A DNA stretch of 64,000 nucleotides from Flavobacterium agrisoli. GTDB lineage: Bacteria > Bacteroidota > Bacteroidia > Flavobacteriales > Flavobacteriaceae. The notes beneath the pieces were generated by a model. It did not search any database. It was not told where the DNA came from and worked only from the letters and a program-made list of their open reading frames with translations. The position numbers were made by a program, and so were the translations under genes. This document shows, one piece after another, positions 42,599 to 49,199 of this stretch. Position 1 is the stretch's first letter. Every line of letters starts with the position of its first letter. The stretch spans positions 682,001 through 746,000 of the forward strand of contig NZ_JAEHFV010000002.1 of NCBI RefSeq assembly GCF_016522065.1, written 5' to 3'.

Positions 42599-43783
42599 TT
42601 GGAATTAAATGAGGTTTTTAAAGGGTTTAAAGTGGAAGAATTTATTCCATATAAAATCAATCATAATATAACCGAATTTGATTTAGATAAAAATGCATTA
42701 ATATTTTTTGATTCTGTTTGTGAAGAGAATTATCACTTGGCTAATTATATTGGTAGTGATTTGGATTATTTAAAATCATTATTTGCAGAATGTGGCAAAA
42801 ACTTTATAAATCTTTCTAAACTTAAATCTCCAGGTTTAATTTTTGATGACATTATTACTTTTTATTTTCCCCGAATTGAAACACAGTATTTTAAAGAGTT
42901 TTCTTTTTTAAATGAGAATTCCAAGAATCCTCTTAATGAATTTTTGGAATTGGCTGAGGTTTATTTGGGGAATACTATAAAAGAGCCCAAACCTAATCCA
43001 AATATAACAAAACAAGTATTGGATTATTTAGGTTATACTGGAAATACACAAACAGGTTTTCTTTTTTTTAATAATGATAAAGCTTGTGTTATTGAGTGTG
43101 AAGATTTGCATTTTTTTAATCTTAATTTGCAACCATTTAAAAAACTACTGGAATACTTTACTTTTCAGAAACAAGTACTAGATGAAGAGTTAAGTAATTA
43201 TCATTTTTCTCCTAGGGAATTTAGCCATAAGGTTAATCCATACGAAAATCTTGATGAAGATACAATTGTAAAGATTCATGAAATTCAGAACCAATTAAAT
43301 GATTTAAAAGAGTCAGGGCAAATATTGTTTGCCTTACCCATTCTTAAAAGTTTAGTAACAGATTTTGCCAATAAGATTCAAATAGATTCACTTAGCAACA
43401 TTAGAATCACTGCCGAATTTAATATAATTTTACCTGACTTTAATGATTTAGAAATCTCAATGAGTCACTTAACTAAAGTAGTTTATTTATTATTTCACAA
43501 TCATCCAGAAGGTATAAATATTAAGAGATTGGGTATTTATAAAAGCGAACTAAAAGATTTGTATTCTAAAATATCTAATCAGTCTAATTACAACAAAATG
43601 ATGAATAGCATAGAAGATTTAATTGACCCCAATAGTAAATCTATTTATACGCATATCTCTAGAGTAAAATCTGCTTTTTACAAAAAGATGGATAAGCAAT
43701 ATGCCAATCACTATATTATTACTTCGGATGATTTTGGTAGGGATATAAAAAAGATCCCTATAATTGAACAGCAACTATTTTAA
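42599..43783 (+). CDS. Conserved Bacteroidota hypothetical protein
   Basis: This 394-residue soluble protein has no ATG. The frame opens at 42590 and the only start is TTG 42599. Its C-terminal third (MSHLTKVVYLLFHNHPEGI, KSELKDLYSKIS, EDLIDPNSKSIYTHISRVKSAFY) resembles a module I know from many uncharacterised Bacteroidota proteins. The first part is unknown. A possible promoter lies just upstream (TACTTTAG, 42577-42584). It is followed by a 16-bp perfect palindrome. Confidence 0.65.
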   Translation: MELNEVFKGFKVEEFIPYKINHNITEFDLDKNALIFFDSVCEENYHLANYIGSDLDYLKSLFAECGKNFINLSKLKSPGLIFDDIITFYFPRIETQYFKEFSFLNENSKNPLNEFLELAEVYLGNTIKEPKPNPNITKQVLDYLGYTGNTQTGFLFFNNDKACVIECEDLHFFNLNLQPFKKLLEYFTFQKQVLDEELSNYHFSPREFSHKVNPYENLDEDTIVKIHEIQNQLNDLKESGQILFALPILKSLVTDFANKIQIDSLSNIRITAEFNIILPDFNDLEISMSHLTKVVYLLFHNHPEGINIKRLGIYKSELKDLYSKISNQSNYNKMMNSIEDLIDPNSKSIYTHISRVKSAFYKKMDKQYANHYIITSDDFGRDIKKIPIIEQQLF

Positions 43784-43784
43784 A

Positions 43785-43800
43785 GTTGCAAATTTGCAAC
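43785..43800. promoter_or_regulatory. 16-bp perfect palindrome GTTGCAAATTTGCAAC
   Basis: It lies directly after the preceding stop codon and upstream of the small secreted Cys-rich gene. It may be an operator or an element-specific recognition site; no T run follows. Confidence 0.45.
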
Positions 43801-43861
43801 AATCTTAATCACATAGTATGAGGCTATATCTTTGTTTCATAATATAAAAGATATACGCTTT

Positions 43862-44080
43862 ATGAAAATTAAATTATTGTTAGTATTTGGATTTGTAGTT
43901 TCAGCATTATTTGCAACTCCTAATTTTGAAGAAAATACAAAAAAAACCTCTCTAACTGTAGAGACAAACTATGATTGTAATTATAGTCAGTGTCAAGCAA
44001 CGGCTAAAAGTACAGGAAAACAATGTAAACATTGTGTATCAAAGGATGGAGATTTATATTGTTGGCAACATAAAAAATAA
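43862..44080 (+). CDS. Small secreted cysteine-rich protein (DUF5763-like)
   Basis: This 72-residue protein starts with a signal peptide (KIKLLLVFGFVVSALFATPNF). The mature part has CNYSQCQATAKSTGKQCKHC and ends CWQHKK, a Cys/His arrangement like the small zinc-binding DUF5763 type (QCxAxTxxGxQC...CWQH). I chose ATG 43862 because the signal peptide begins there; the ATG at 43832 adds ten unlikely residues. Cargo of the element, role unknown. Confidence 0.65.
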   Translation: MKIKLLLVFGFVVSALFATPNFEENTKKTSLTVETNYDCNYSQCQATAKSTGKQCKHCVSKDGDLYCWQHKK

Positions 44081-44093
44081 ATCAAAGGTTTCA

Positions 44094-44324
44094 TTAAAAC
44101 TTAACTAAATCAGTTAATTCAACTTCTAAAGCTTGACTTATTCTGTACAATGTGTAGATAGTAGGATTAGTTCTCCCTGATTCAATTCTAGAAATATTTG
44201 TTGTATCAATATTGCCCTCCATTTTGCCAACTAGGTCAACTTGAGATAAACCTTTTATTATTCTATTCTCTTGAACTCTCTTTCCTATGATTTTAAGTAA
44301 ATCTGATTTTTCCATTCTTGACAT
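44094..44324 (-). CDS. XRE-family transcriptional regulator
   Basis: This roughly 76-residue single-domain helix-turn-helix protein has GKRVQENRIIKGLSQVDLVGKM, INTTNISRIESGRTNPTIYTL-like recognition residues and SQALEVELTDLVKF. The frame opens with TTG 44333, but ATG 44324 or ATG 44315 is more likely. An operator-like palindrome (44317-44334) overlaps the first, which suggests autoregulation. It is divergent from the 44399 gene. Confidence 0.85.
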   Translation of the reverse strand: MSRMEKSDLLKIIGKRVQENRIIKGLSQVDLVGKMEGNIDTTNISRIESGRTNPTIYTLYRISQALEVELTDLVKF

Positions 44325-44334
44325 ATTTGGCAAG
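44317..44334. promoter_or_regulatory. Operator-like palindrome 1 of the XRE regulator
   Basis: CTTGACATATTTGGCAAG is an imperfect 18-bp palindrome over the regulator's start. Its right half CATATTTGGCAA differs at one position from the copy at 44369-44380. Confidence 0.55.
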
Positions 44335-44365
44335 TCAAGGAAAGATTTCTATGTTTGTAAGTTAA

Positions 44366-44379
44366 TGCCATATATGGCA
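44366..44379. promoter_or_regulatory. Operator-like palindrome 2
   Basis: TGCCATATATGGCA is a perfect 14-bp palindrome 49 bp from the first one and 20 bp before the divergent gene. The two share CATATnTGGCAA. Confidence 0.6.
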
Positions 44380-44398
44380 ACATTTAAATTTTTAAAAC

Positions 44399-44899
44399 AT
44401 GGATATAATTACCATTATTTCAATTTTACTAGTACTGGCAATAATGTACTTTGGAGTTCAATATTTTGACAACTCAGAAAAATCAAAAAATATAGCAGAT
44501 GAAATCATAAAAGAAGTGTCAAGATATGGAGAGAATGAATTGACACCTGATGAATTAAAAATATCTAATTTGATTTTTAAAATGGTTAAGGTTGCTGAAT
44601 TAAAACCTAATTTAATGAATATAAAAGAGGCTCATTATCATGGAGCTATAGATGAGATTTCATTAGAAATTTTCAAATTTGGTATGTACAGATTAAAAAA
44701 TAAAGAAATGGCTAATAAATATTTTCAAAATATAGGATATATAGAGGTCAATAAGATGAAGTTTATTAATGACTTTAATTCAAAAATTAGCAGTCATCAT
44801 TTTAAAAATTTCACTCAGACACAAGTAAATGATTATCTATTATTTTGGATCTTAAAGTTTAGAGATGACACAAAATCAATTAATTCATTTTTAAGCTAA
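44399..44899 (+). CDS. Membrane-anchored hypothetical protein
   Basis: This 166-residue protein has one N-terminal membrane segment (IITIISILLVLAIMYFGVQYF) and a helical cytoplasmic or periplasmic part with several KN/FK-rich helices. No domain recognised. It is the first gene to the right of the XRE operators and is probably controlled by that regulator. Confidence 0.6.
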   Translation: MDIITIISILLVLAIMYFGVQYFDNSEKSKNIADEIIKEVSRYGENELTPDELKISNLIFKMVKVAELKPNLMNIKEAHYHGAIDEISLEIFKFGMYRLKNKEMANKYFQNIGYIEVNKMKFINDFNSKISSHHFKNFTQTQVNDYLLFWILKFRDDTKSINSFLS

Positions 44900-44995
44900 A
44901 AAAAACGTAATAACTAACAAACTATTTTAGTGATAATAAGCTTTATAAAAATTTATTTTAACCTATTATCTACTATGGAAAAATTTTAAAAAATT

Positions 44996-45373
44996 ATGCA
45001 AACATTTTTACTAGTTACTTCAATAATTTTATTTCATATTCCTTTAGCACTTTATAAGGATACAATTAGGAGAATTGAAAGGAATAAACAATATCATTCG
45101 CATAATACTTTAGAAAACCTAAATGAAGTATCATTTAGTGTAATTCTATATTTTGTAAGTAGCTTTATTTTTGCTTTATTCCCTTTAATAGGTGGGTTTA
45201 GTATAAATTGGTTTGTAGCGATAGTATTAAATATTATATTATCTTTTTTAGTAATTCCATTTCTTGCTTTTTCAATATATCCACCCTATTCTATTTTAAA
45301 TAAGAGAACTTTGAATATTATAGGATTATTCTGTATTGTTTTAGCTTCTATCTTTTGTTTTTTAGGGAATTAG
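44996..45373 (+). CDS. Small integral membrane protein
   Basis: This 125-residue protein has about four hydrophobic helices (residues about 3-20, 48-70, 73-97 and 105-123). A charged cytoplasmic loop, KDTIRRIERNKQYHSHN, follows the first. No family recognised. It lies in a run of small membrane genes with gaps of about 100 bp. Confidence 0.55.
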   Translation: MQTFLLVTSIILFHIPLALYKDTIRRIERNKQYHSHNTLENLNEVSFSVILYFVSSFIFALFPLIGGFSINWFVAIVLNIILSFLVIPFLAFSIYPPYSILNKRTLNIIGLFCIVLASIFCFLGN

Positions 45374-45494
45374 TATAATAAAATTATAAGAAGAACTACT
45401 AAACTTCTCAAACCCAATATCCTTAGATTGTACTACTAAGATGGGAGCTAATTATTATATAGGATAAAAAATCAAAATCAACAAAATAAAAAAT

Positions 45495-45737
45495 ATGAGA
45501 AATTTAAATTTACTAGCATTTCTACTTCAAACCGCACTTATCTCATACCATGTTTGGACAGTTATTATAGCTTTTTCACATGGATTTTGGAGTGGTATTA
45601 TAACATTGTTCTTACCTGTTTTATCTGAGATATACTGGATTTTTAAAATGTTTGGTGAGAATAATCTTTATGCTATTTTAGGCATAATCAGCTTTCCAGC
45701 TGCTGTTTTCTTAAGTGGGCTTAAAGGAAACAATTAA
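45495..45737 (+). CDS. Small integral membrane protein
   Basis: This 80-residue protein has two to three hydrophobic segments (LLAFLLQTALISYHVW, GIITLFLPVLSEIYW, LYAILGIISFPAAVFL). No recognised family. Same direction as its neighbours. Confidence 0.5.
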   Translation: MRNLNLLAFLLQTALISYHVWTVIIAFSHGFWSGIITLFLPVLSEIYWIFKMFGENNLYAILGIISFPAAVFLSGLKGNN

Positions 45738-45783
45738 CAGTGTTAACTCTTAAAAAGATGCTCAATTTGATAAAATTTATTAA

Positions 45784-46305
45784 ATGATTGATTTTATAAG
45801 TTTTTTACAAGAAATAGAAGGCCAAGAAGTAATGCTTAATGTAAGTCAAATTCAAGGTTGGCTTTATAAACATAAAAAAGATTTTGAAAATGCTATTAGA
45901 ACTACTAGCTGTGAAAAATGGAGGAGCTGGGCAGAGTATAATATATTTCCACTTCCTTGTCTTTGTTATGAAAGGGATAAAAATTGCTTATTCATAGAAA
46001 TATATAAGAAGCTTCTTGATGTGTTAAAGGTTCATAAAGAAGAGCTTAAGTATAACTACATTGTTGGGCAATATAAAAGAGTAATAGGAGATGAAAAAAG
46101 AGTCATTGAATGGTTAAAAAGGTATGAAGCAACTTTTAATGATGATATTAGCTTTGATGGAAAGGTTACAGTTCCTTTGGTTAGGTCAATAAATAAAAAT
46201 CTAATTCTACATATAGATAAAATGCAGTTTATTAATGTACTTGAGTTTATAGAAATATTTGAAACAAATTATTATAAAATTGATAAAAATTATATTAACT
46301 ATTAA
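45784..46305 (+). CDS. Hypothetical soluble protein
   Basis: This 173-residue protein has no signal or membrane segment. It is helical and contains a CEKWRSWAEYNIFPLPCLCYERDKNCLF segment in pieces with four cysteines in about 30 residues. I do not recognise a family. The end lies 10 bp before the next gene's start. Confidence 0.55.
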   Translation: MIDFISFLQEIEGQEVMLNVSQIQGWLYKHKKDFENAIRTTSCEKWRSWAEYNIFPLPCLCYERDKNCLFIEIYKKLLDVLKVHKEELKYNYIVGQYKRVIGDEKRVIEWLKRYEATFNDDISFDGKVTVPLVRSINKNLILHIDKMQFINVLEFIEIFETNYYKIDKNYINY

Positions 46306-46315
46306 ATTATTAAAA

Positions 46316-46732
46316 ATGAATAAAAAAATACTTTTTTTATTATTGAATGCCATAGTTTTAGGCTTCAGTAGTTGTAGTAGTGATGATTCCAATGATTTGG
46401 ATAGTCAGCAAAATAAATTAATTGGAAAATGGGAGATTGTAGGTGGAGGTAGTGTAAAAGGGGAGGGCTATTTTGATACCGGAAATAATTGCAAAAATAC
46501 ATATCAGTTTAATAGCAATAAAACGGTAGACTATAAAAGCTATATGACATGCTCAGATGTAATAGAAGAACAAGGTACTTGGGAATTTAAAGATCATATA
46601 CTAGTTAGAAGTTTTCCAGAAAATGTACTTCTTGTAATGAAAGATAGCGTAGTATTTGTTTCAGACGTCAAAATTCACTTATTTGCAATTGGAGATAAAG
46701 TTAATTATGATATATACGAAAAGGTTAAATGA
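46316..46732 (+). CDS. Lipocalin-like lipoprotein
   Basis: This 138-residue protein has signal peptide KKILFLLLNAIVLGFSSC with lipobox FSSC and a following SSDDSND acidic linker of outer-membrane-exposed Bacteroidota lipoproteins. The body NKLIGKWEIVGGGSVKGEG and EEQGTWEFKDHILV are lipocalin_4-type strands. I chose ATG 46316; the frame's extra residues before it are leader. Cargo of the element; function unknown. Confidence 0.7.
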   Translation: MNKKILFLLLNAIVLGFSSCSSDDSNDLDSQQNKLIGKWEIVGGGSVKGEGYFDTGNNCKNTYQFNSNKTVDYKSYMTCSDVIEEQGTWEFKDHILVRSFPENVLLVMKDSVVFVSDVKIHLFAIGDKVNYDIYEKVK

Positions 46733-46824
46733 ATAAAATTAATCTTAAAGTTTTTGAAGCAATTACTGAAAGCTTTCTTGTAAGGAACTTAAAAAGGCAG
46801 CTAATTAGGCAACCTATCACTTAA
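46729..46824 (+). CDS. Possible 31-residue small open frame near attR
   Basis: ATG 46729 overlaps the stop of the lipoprotein gene as ATGA. The product begins MNKINLKVFEAITESFLV, ends KRQLIRQPIT and is basic. It may be a truncated gene or a small DNA-binding protein at the element end, or chance. Confidence 0.25.
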   Translation: MNKINLKVFEAITESFLVRNLKRQLIRQPIT

Positions 46825-46870
46825 AATTATTTGTAAGTACTTGATAAGTAGTGTTGTTGACTTATAGAAA

Positions 46871-46891
46871 TCGAGCCCAAGTGGGACCACA
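46871..46891 (+). repeat. attR: 21-bp integration repeat
   Basis: An exact copy of 33719-33739, preceded by unrelated sequence and followed by the tRNA's original terminator. Confidence 0.9.
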
Positions 46892-47220
46892 AAAAAGCAC
46901 TCCATTCGAGTGCTTTTTTTATACCTGCTATTTTTTATGAATTGTTGCTATATTATCTATTCTTCAAAACTTAAAAAATTTTATACTGGCATTACACAGG
47001 AAAATGTAGAAAACAGAATCGCCATGCACAATACGTCGGGTTACGGCAATCATTATACTTCGCAAGGAGATGATTGGACACTTTTTGTAGTTATTAATTG
47101 TGTCTCCCTATCACAAGCAATGAAAATTGAAAAACACATCAAGTCGATGAAAAGTGCGCAATACATAAAAAACTTGCAAAAATATTCTGAAATGAGAGCC
47201 AAACTATTGGAGCGATATAG
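46882..47220 (+). repeat. Tandem repeat unit 1: tRNA 3' end, terminator, GIY-YIG gene
   Basis: A 339-bp unit aligned end to end with 47294-47631 (338 bp): same tRNA 3' end, terminator, nuclease frame and end sequence GGAGCGATATAG. Differences are point changes, one extra T in the T run and two 1-bp deletions in copy 2. Confidence 0.85.
46891..46920 (+). terminator. Original tRNA terminator displaced by integration
   Basis: AAAAGCACTC/GAGTGCTTTT stem with CATTC loop. The same terminator recurs at 47303-47333 behind the decayed tRNA. Confidence 0.8.
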
Positions 47221-47224
47221 ATAG
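46937..47224 (+). CDS. GIY-YIG nuclease family protein, intact copy
   Basis: This 95-residue single-domain nuclease has a GIY-YIG-type opening (YIIYSSKLKKFYTG), the catalytic arginine in ENRIAMHN and the metal-binding glutamate in AMKIEKHIK. The start is ATG 46937; the GTG at 46910 is inside the terminator. It lies right after the tRNA 3' end and terminator, and beside it is a second, broken copy of the same unit. Such small nucleases are widespread in Bacteroidota and their role is unclear. Confidence 0.85.
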   Translation: MNCCYIIYSSKLKKFYTGITQENVENRIAMHNTSGYGNHYTSQGDDWTLFVVINCVSLSQAMKIEKHIKSMKSAQYIKNLQKYSEMRAKLLERYR

Positions 47225-47236
47225 AGCAGCTGACTC

Positions 47237-47254
47237 TCCCGATAGCTATCGGGA
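47237..47254. repeat. 18-bp palindrome TCCCGATAGCTATCGGGA in the anticodon arm of the decayed tRNA
   Basis: A perfect palindrome. It replaces ATAAT of the anticodon loop. I believe this word is a common intergenic repeat in Flavobacteria. Confidence 0.8.
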
Positions 47255-47271
47255 CAGGTGGTCCTTGGTTC

Positions 47272-47289
47272 TCCCGATGATTATCGGGA
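47272..47289. repeat. 18-bp near-palindrome TCCCGATGATTATCGGGA in the T arm
   Basis: Same outer TCCCGAT/ATCGGGA arms with a different centre. It replaces part of the T loop and stem and is followed by AAAA. Confidence 0.75.
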
Positions 47290-47302
47290 AAAATGGGACC
47301 AC

Positions 47303-47333
47303 AAAAAAGCACTCCATTCGAGTGCTTTTTTTT
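47303..47333 (+). terminator. Second copy of the tRNA terminator
   Basis: Same GAGTGCTT stem-loop as at 46891-46920 with one extra T. Confidence 0.75.
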
Positions 47334-47349
47334 ATACCTGCTATTTTTT

Positions 47350-47631
47350 ATGAATTGTTGCTACATCCTCTATTCTGCAAAACTTAAAAATTTTATACTG
47401 GCATTACACAGGAAAATGTAGAAAACAGAATCGCCATGCACAATACGTCGGGTTACGGCAATCATTATACTTCGCAAACAGATGATTGGACACTTTTTGT
47501 AGTTATTAATTGTGTCTCCCTATCACAAGCAATGAAAATTGAAAACACATCAAGTCGATGAAAAGTGCGCAATACATAAAAAACTTGCAAAAATATCCCG
47601 AAATGAGTGCTAAATTATTGGAGCGATATAG
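47350..47631 (+). pseudogene. GIY-YIG nuclease, frameshifted second copy
   Basis: It begins MNCCYILYSAKLK-like and is colinear with the intact copy, but one A is missing in an A run near 47390 and another near 47548. The first shift leads to an early TAG. Both changes lie in homopolymers, so sequencing error is possible but the intact neighbour argues for real decay. Confidence 0.8.
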
Positions 47632-47831
47632 TTAGAGCATCCCTTAAACAAGCCTTACAATGCCACTTATTTTTCTTATTGTCTACAAAAACATAAAAAT
47701 AGAGTATTTGTAACCTGCTTATTATGTAAAGCATAATTTAATTTCTTTTACAAGAACCAACAGCAGTTTAGCAGAATGTTTTTTTTCTTAACTTTAACTT
47801 TACAATTATAGTTAAACCGCTTTTTAAAAAT

Positions 47832-48707
47832 ATGGCACTGCACCTAACCCCAATAGAAATTGTCGAAAACATTAGCCCCGAAGAATTCCAAGAAAAATAC
47901 CTAAAAACCCGTAAACCAGTAGTGTTACGAAATTTAGCACGGGATTGGCCGGCGTTTAATAAGTGGAATTTAGACTATATGAAAGAAGTCGTGGGCAATG
48001 TTGAAGTGCCTTTGTACGATTCGGCTAAGGCCGATCCAGCGGCTCCTATTAATGCCGCCACTACCCAAATGCCTTTTTCGGAATACATTAATTTAATTCA
48101 AGATACGCCAACCGATTTGCGTATTTTTTTGTTCGATCCTATTAAATACGCTACCAAATTATTAGATGATTATCGGGCACCCAAGCAGTTAATGGGCGGT
48201 TTTTTAGACAAATACCCCAATATGTTTTTTGGCGGAAAAGGCTCCGTTACTTTTTTGCATTACGACATCGATATGGCCCATATTTTTCACACCCATTTTC
48301 ACGGACGCAAACATGTATTGTTATTTGATTACAAATGGAAAGCAAGATTGTACCGCATTCCGTTTGCGACCTACGCCTTAGAAGATTTTGATATCGAAAA
48401 CCCCGATTTTGATAAATTTCCAGCCTTAAAGGGAGTCGAGGGAGTGGAGTGTTTTTTAGAGCATGGAGATACGCTTTTTATGCCAACAGGGTGGTGGCAC
48501 TGGATGAAATATTTAGACGGCAGTTTTTCGATTTCGTTGCGTGCTTGGGACAAATCCTGGCGGGTAAAAGCCCATTCGTTGTGGAACCTAACCTTGCGCC
48601 GCCAATTTGATAACTTCATGAAGGCACGTTTCAAACAAAAATACATGCTCTGGAAAGAAAAGAAAGCCATTTCAAACGCAACCAGAGCCTTAAAAAAGGC
48701 AGCATAA
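47832..48707 (+). CDS. JmjC-like cupin protein (cupin_8)
   Basis: This 291-residue protein has a cupin_8/JmjC fold of the FIH/JMJD5 type, Fe(II)- and 2-oxoglutarate-dependent oxygenases. The HxD iron site is FLHYDIDM (H143, D145), and the second His is in PTGWWHWM (H223). A lysine-arginine rich C-terminal tail follows (KKAISNATRALKKAA). PVVLRNLARDWPAF is the usual N-terminal motif. Substrate is unknown, possibly a protein side chain. It stands alone. Confidence 0.87.
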   Translation: MALHLTPIEIVENISPEEFQEKYLKTRKPVVLRNLARDWPAFNKWNLDYMKEVVGNVEVPLYDSAKADPAAPINAATTQMPFSEYINLIQDTPTDLRIFLFDPIKYATKLLDDYRAPKQLMGGFLDKYPNMFFGGKGSVTFLHYDIDMAHIFHTHFHGRKHVLLFDYKWKARLYRIPFATYALEDFDIENPDFDKFPALKGVEGVECFLEHGDTLFMPTGWWHWMKYLDGSFSISLRAWDKSWRVKAHSLWNLTLRRQFDNFMKARFKQKYMLWKEKKAISNATRALKKAA

Positions 48708-49025
48708 CTAAAAGTGTATATGAAAATGATTTCTTACCTACCAGTTTATTTTGTTTTGCACCACCTAAGTGTTGTATTTACACTTCTTTAAATAAAAAAC
48801 AGACGCAATGGTTTAAGGTCGAGCCTAGACTTTATAGTGACACTTACCAGAACAGTTGCTCGCTTTTTTTATTTTTAAATGTAGTTTTTTTCTTTCTTTT
48901 TGCGTTTTAGTTTTAGTGTAAAACACTTTCAAAAGTAAGTTTTTTCGGTTTTTTTTAATGTTAAATTAAAACAAAAGTGCATTTCGTCGATAAAACAAGT
49001 AGTTTATCTAAAAGTCGGTAAAATT

Positions 49026-49046
49026 GATAATGAAAATCATTTTCAT
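49026..49046. promoter_or_regulatory. Fur-box-like palindrome
   Basis: GATAATGAAAATCATTTTC (49026-49044) matches 17 of 19 positions of the classic Fur box. ATGAAAAT-C-ATTTTCAT (49030-49046) is a perfect inverted repeat. It ends just before the -7 box at 49049. Confidence 0.6.
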
Positions 49047-49048
49047 AA

Positions 49049-49056
49049 TAATTTTG
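49049..49056 (+). promoter_or_regulatory. -7 box of the T9SS surface-protein gene
   Basis: TAATTTTG matches TAnnTTTG; a TTG at 49024-49026, 22 bp upstream, may be the -33 part, covered by the Fur-like site. Confidence 0.55.
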
Positions 49057-49199
49057 CAGGTATATTTTCAGCAATTTCATTAAAAAGGTAAGAATTTTTC
49101 AAGGTTTTAGGAAATCTTGCTTTTTAAAAAGTAAAGCATTGGTTGTGAGTGTTTTATTGGGTTAGGGATTGCAAATTCACTTTAAAAGAAAAATACCAC

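Larger units (their letters stand above)
33719..46891. mobile_element. tRNA-integrated genomic element of about 13.15 kb
   Basis: The element is delimited by the 21-bp direct repeats in the 3' end of the CAU-anticodon tRNA and has a tyrosine recombinase gene as its first gene next to attL. It is visibly more AT-rich than the flanks. It encodes a DUF3987 protein, a Sak4-like ATPase, a DUF3871 protein, a RadC-like protein and an XRE regulator, plus cargo including a HEPN-motif protein and several small membrane or secreted proteins. No relaxase, coupling protein, conjugation or virion gene is seen, so it is a mobilisable island, a phage-satellite-like element, or a decayed larger element. Confidence 0.88.
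47216..47303 (+). pseudogene. Decayed tRNA copy between the two units
   Basis: TATAG, AGAGCA, CTGACTC, CAGGTGGTCCTTGGTTC and TGGGACCAC match the intact tRNA in order. The TATAGCTCAGTTGG part is shortened. The anticodon-loop bases and T-arm bases are replaced by two 18-bp palindromes (47237-47254 and 47272-47289). It cannot fold as a tRNA. Confidence 0.8.
47294..47631 (+). repeat. Tandem repeat unit 2
   Basis: Second copy of the tRNA-end/terminator/GIY-YIG unit; it is followed by TTAGAGCA, which again resembles the D-arm side of the tRNA. Confidence 0.8.
48708..49199. other. Long leader region upstream of the T9SS surface-protein gene
   Basis: This 492-bp AT-rich gap contains no credible open frame. 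Its right part holds a Fur-box-like palindrome (49026-49044) and a promoter (49049-49056), leaving a leader of about 137 nt. The left part has nothing I can name. Confidence 0.5.

Noticed and set aside
33719..46891. Prophage or integrative conjugative element
   Set aside because: No capsid, tail, terminase, relaxase, VirD4-like or Tra gene could be recognised in any frame; only integration and DNA-metabolism genes are present.
46910..46936. GTG start for the GIY-YIG gene
   Set aside because: It is inside the terminator stem; the family start with MNCCYIIYS begins at 46937.
47216..47303. Second functional tRNA gene
   Set aside because: Two 18-bp insertions remove the anticodon loop and T arm, so no cloverleaf forms.
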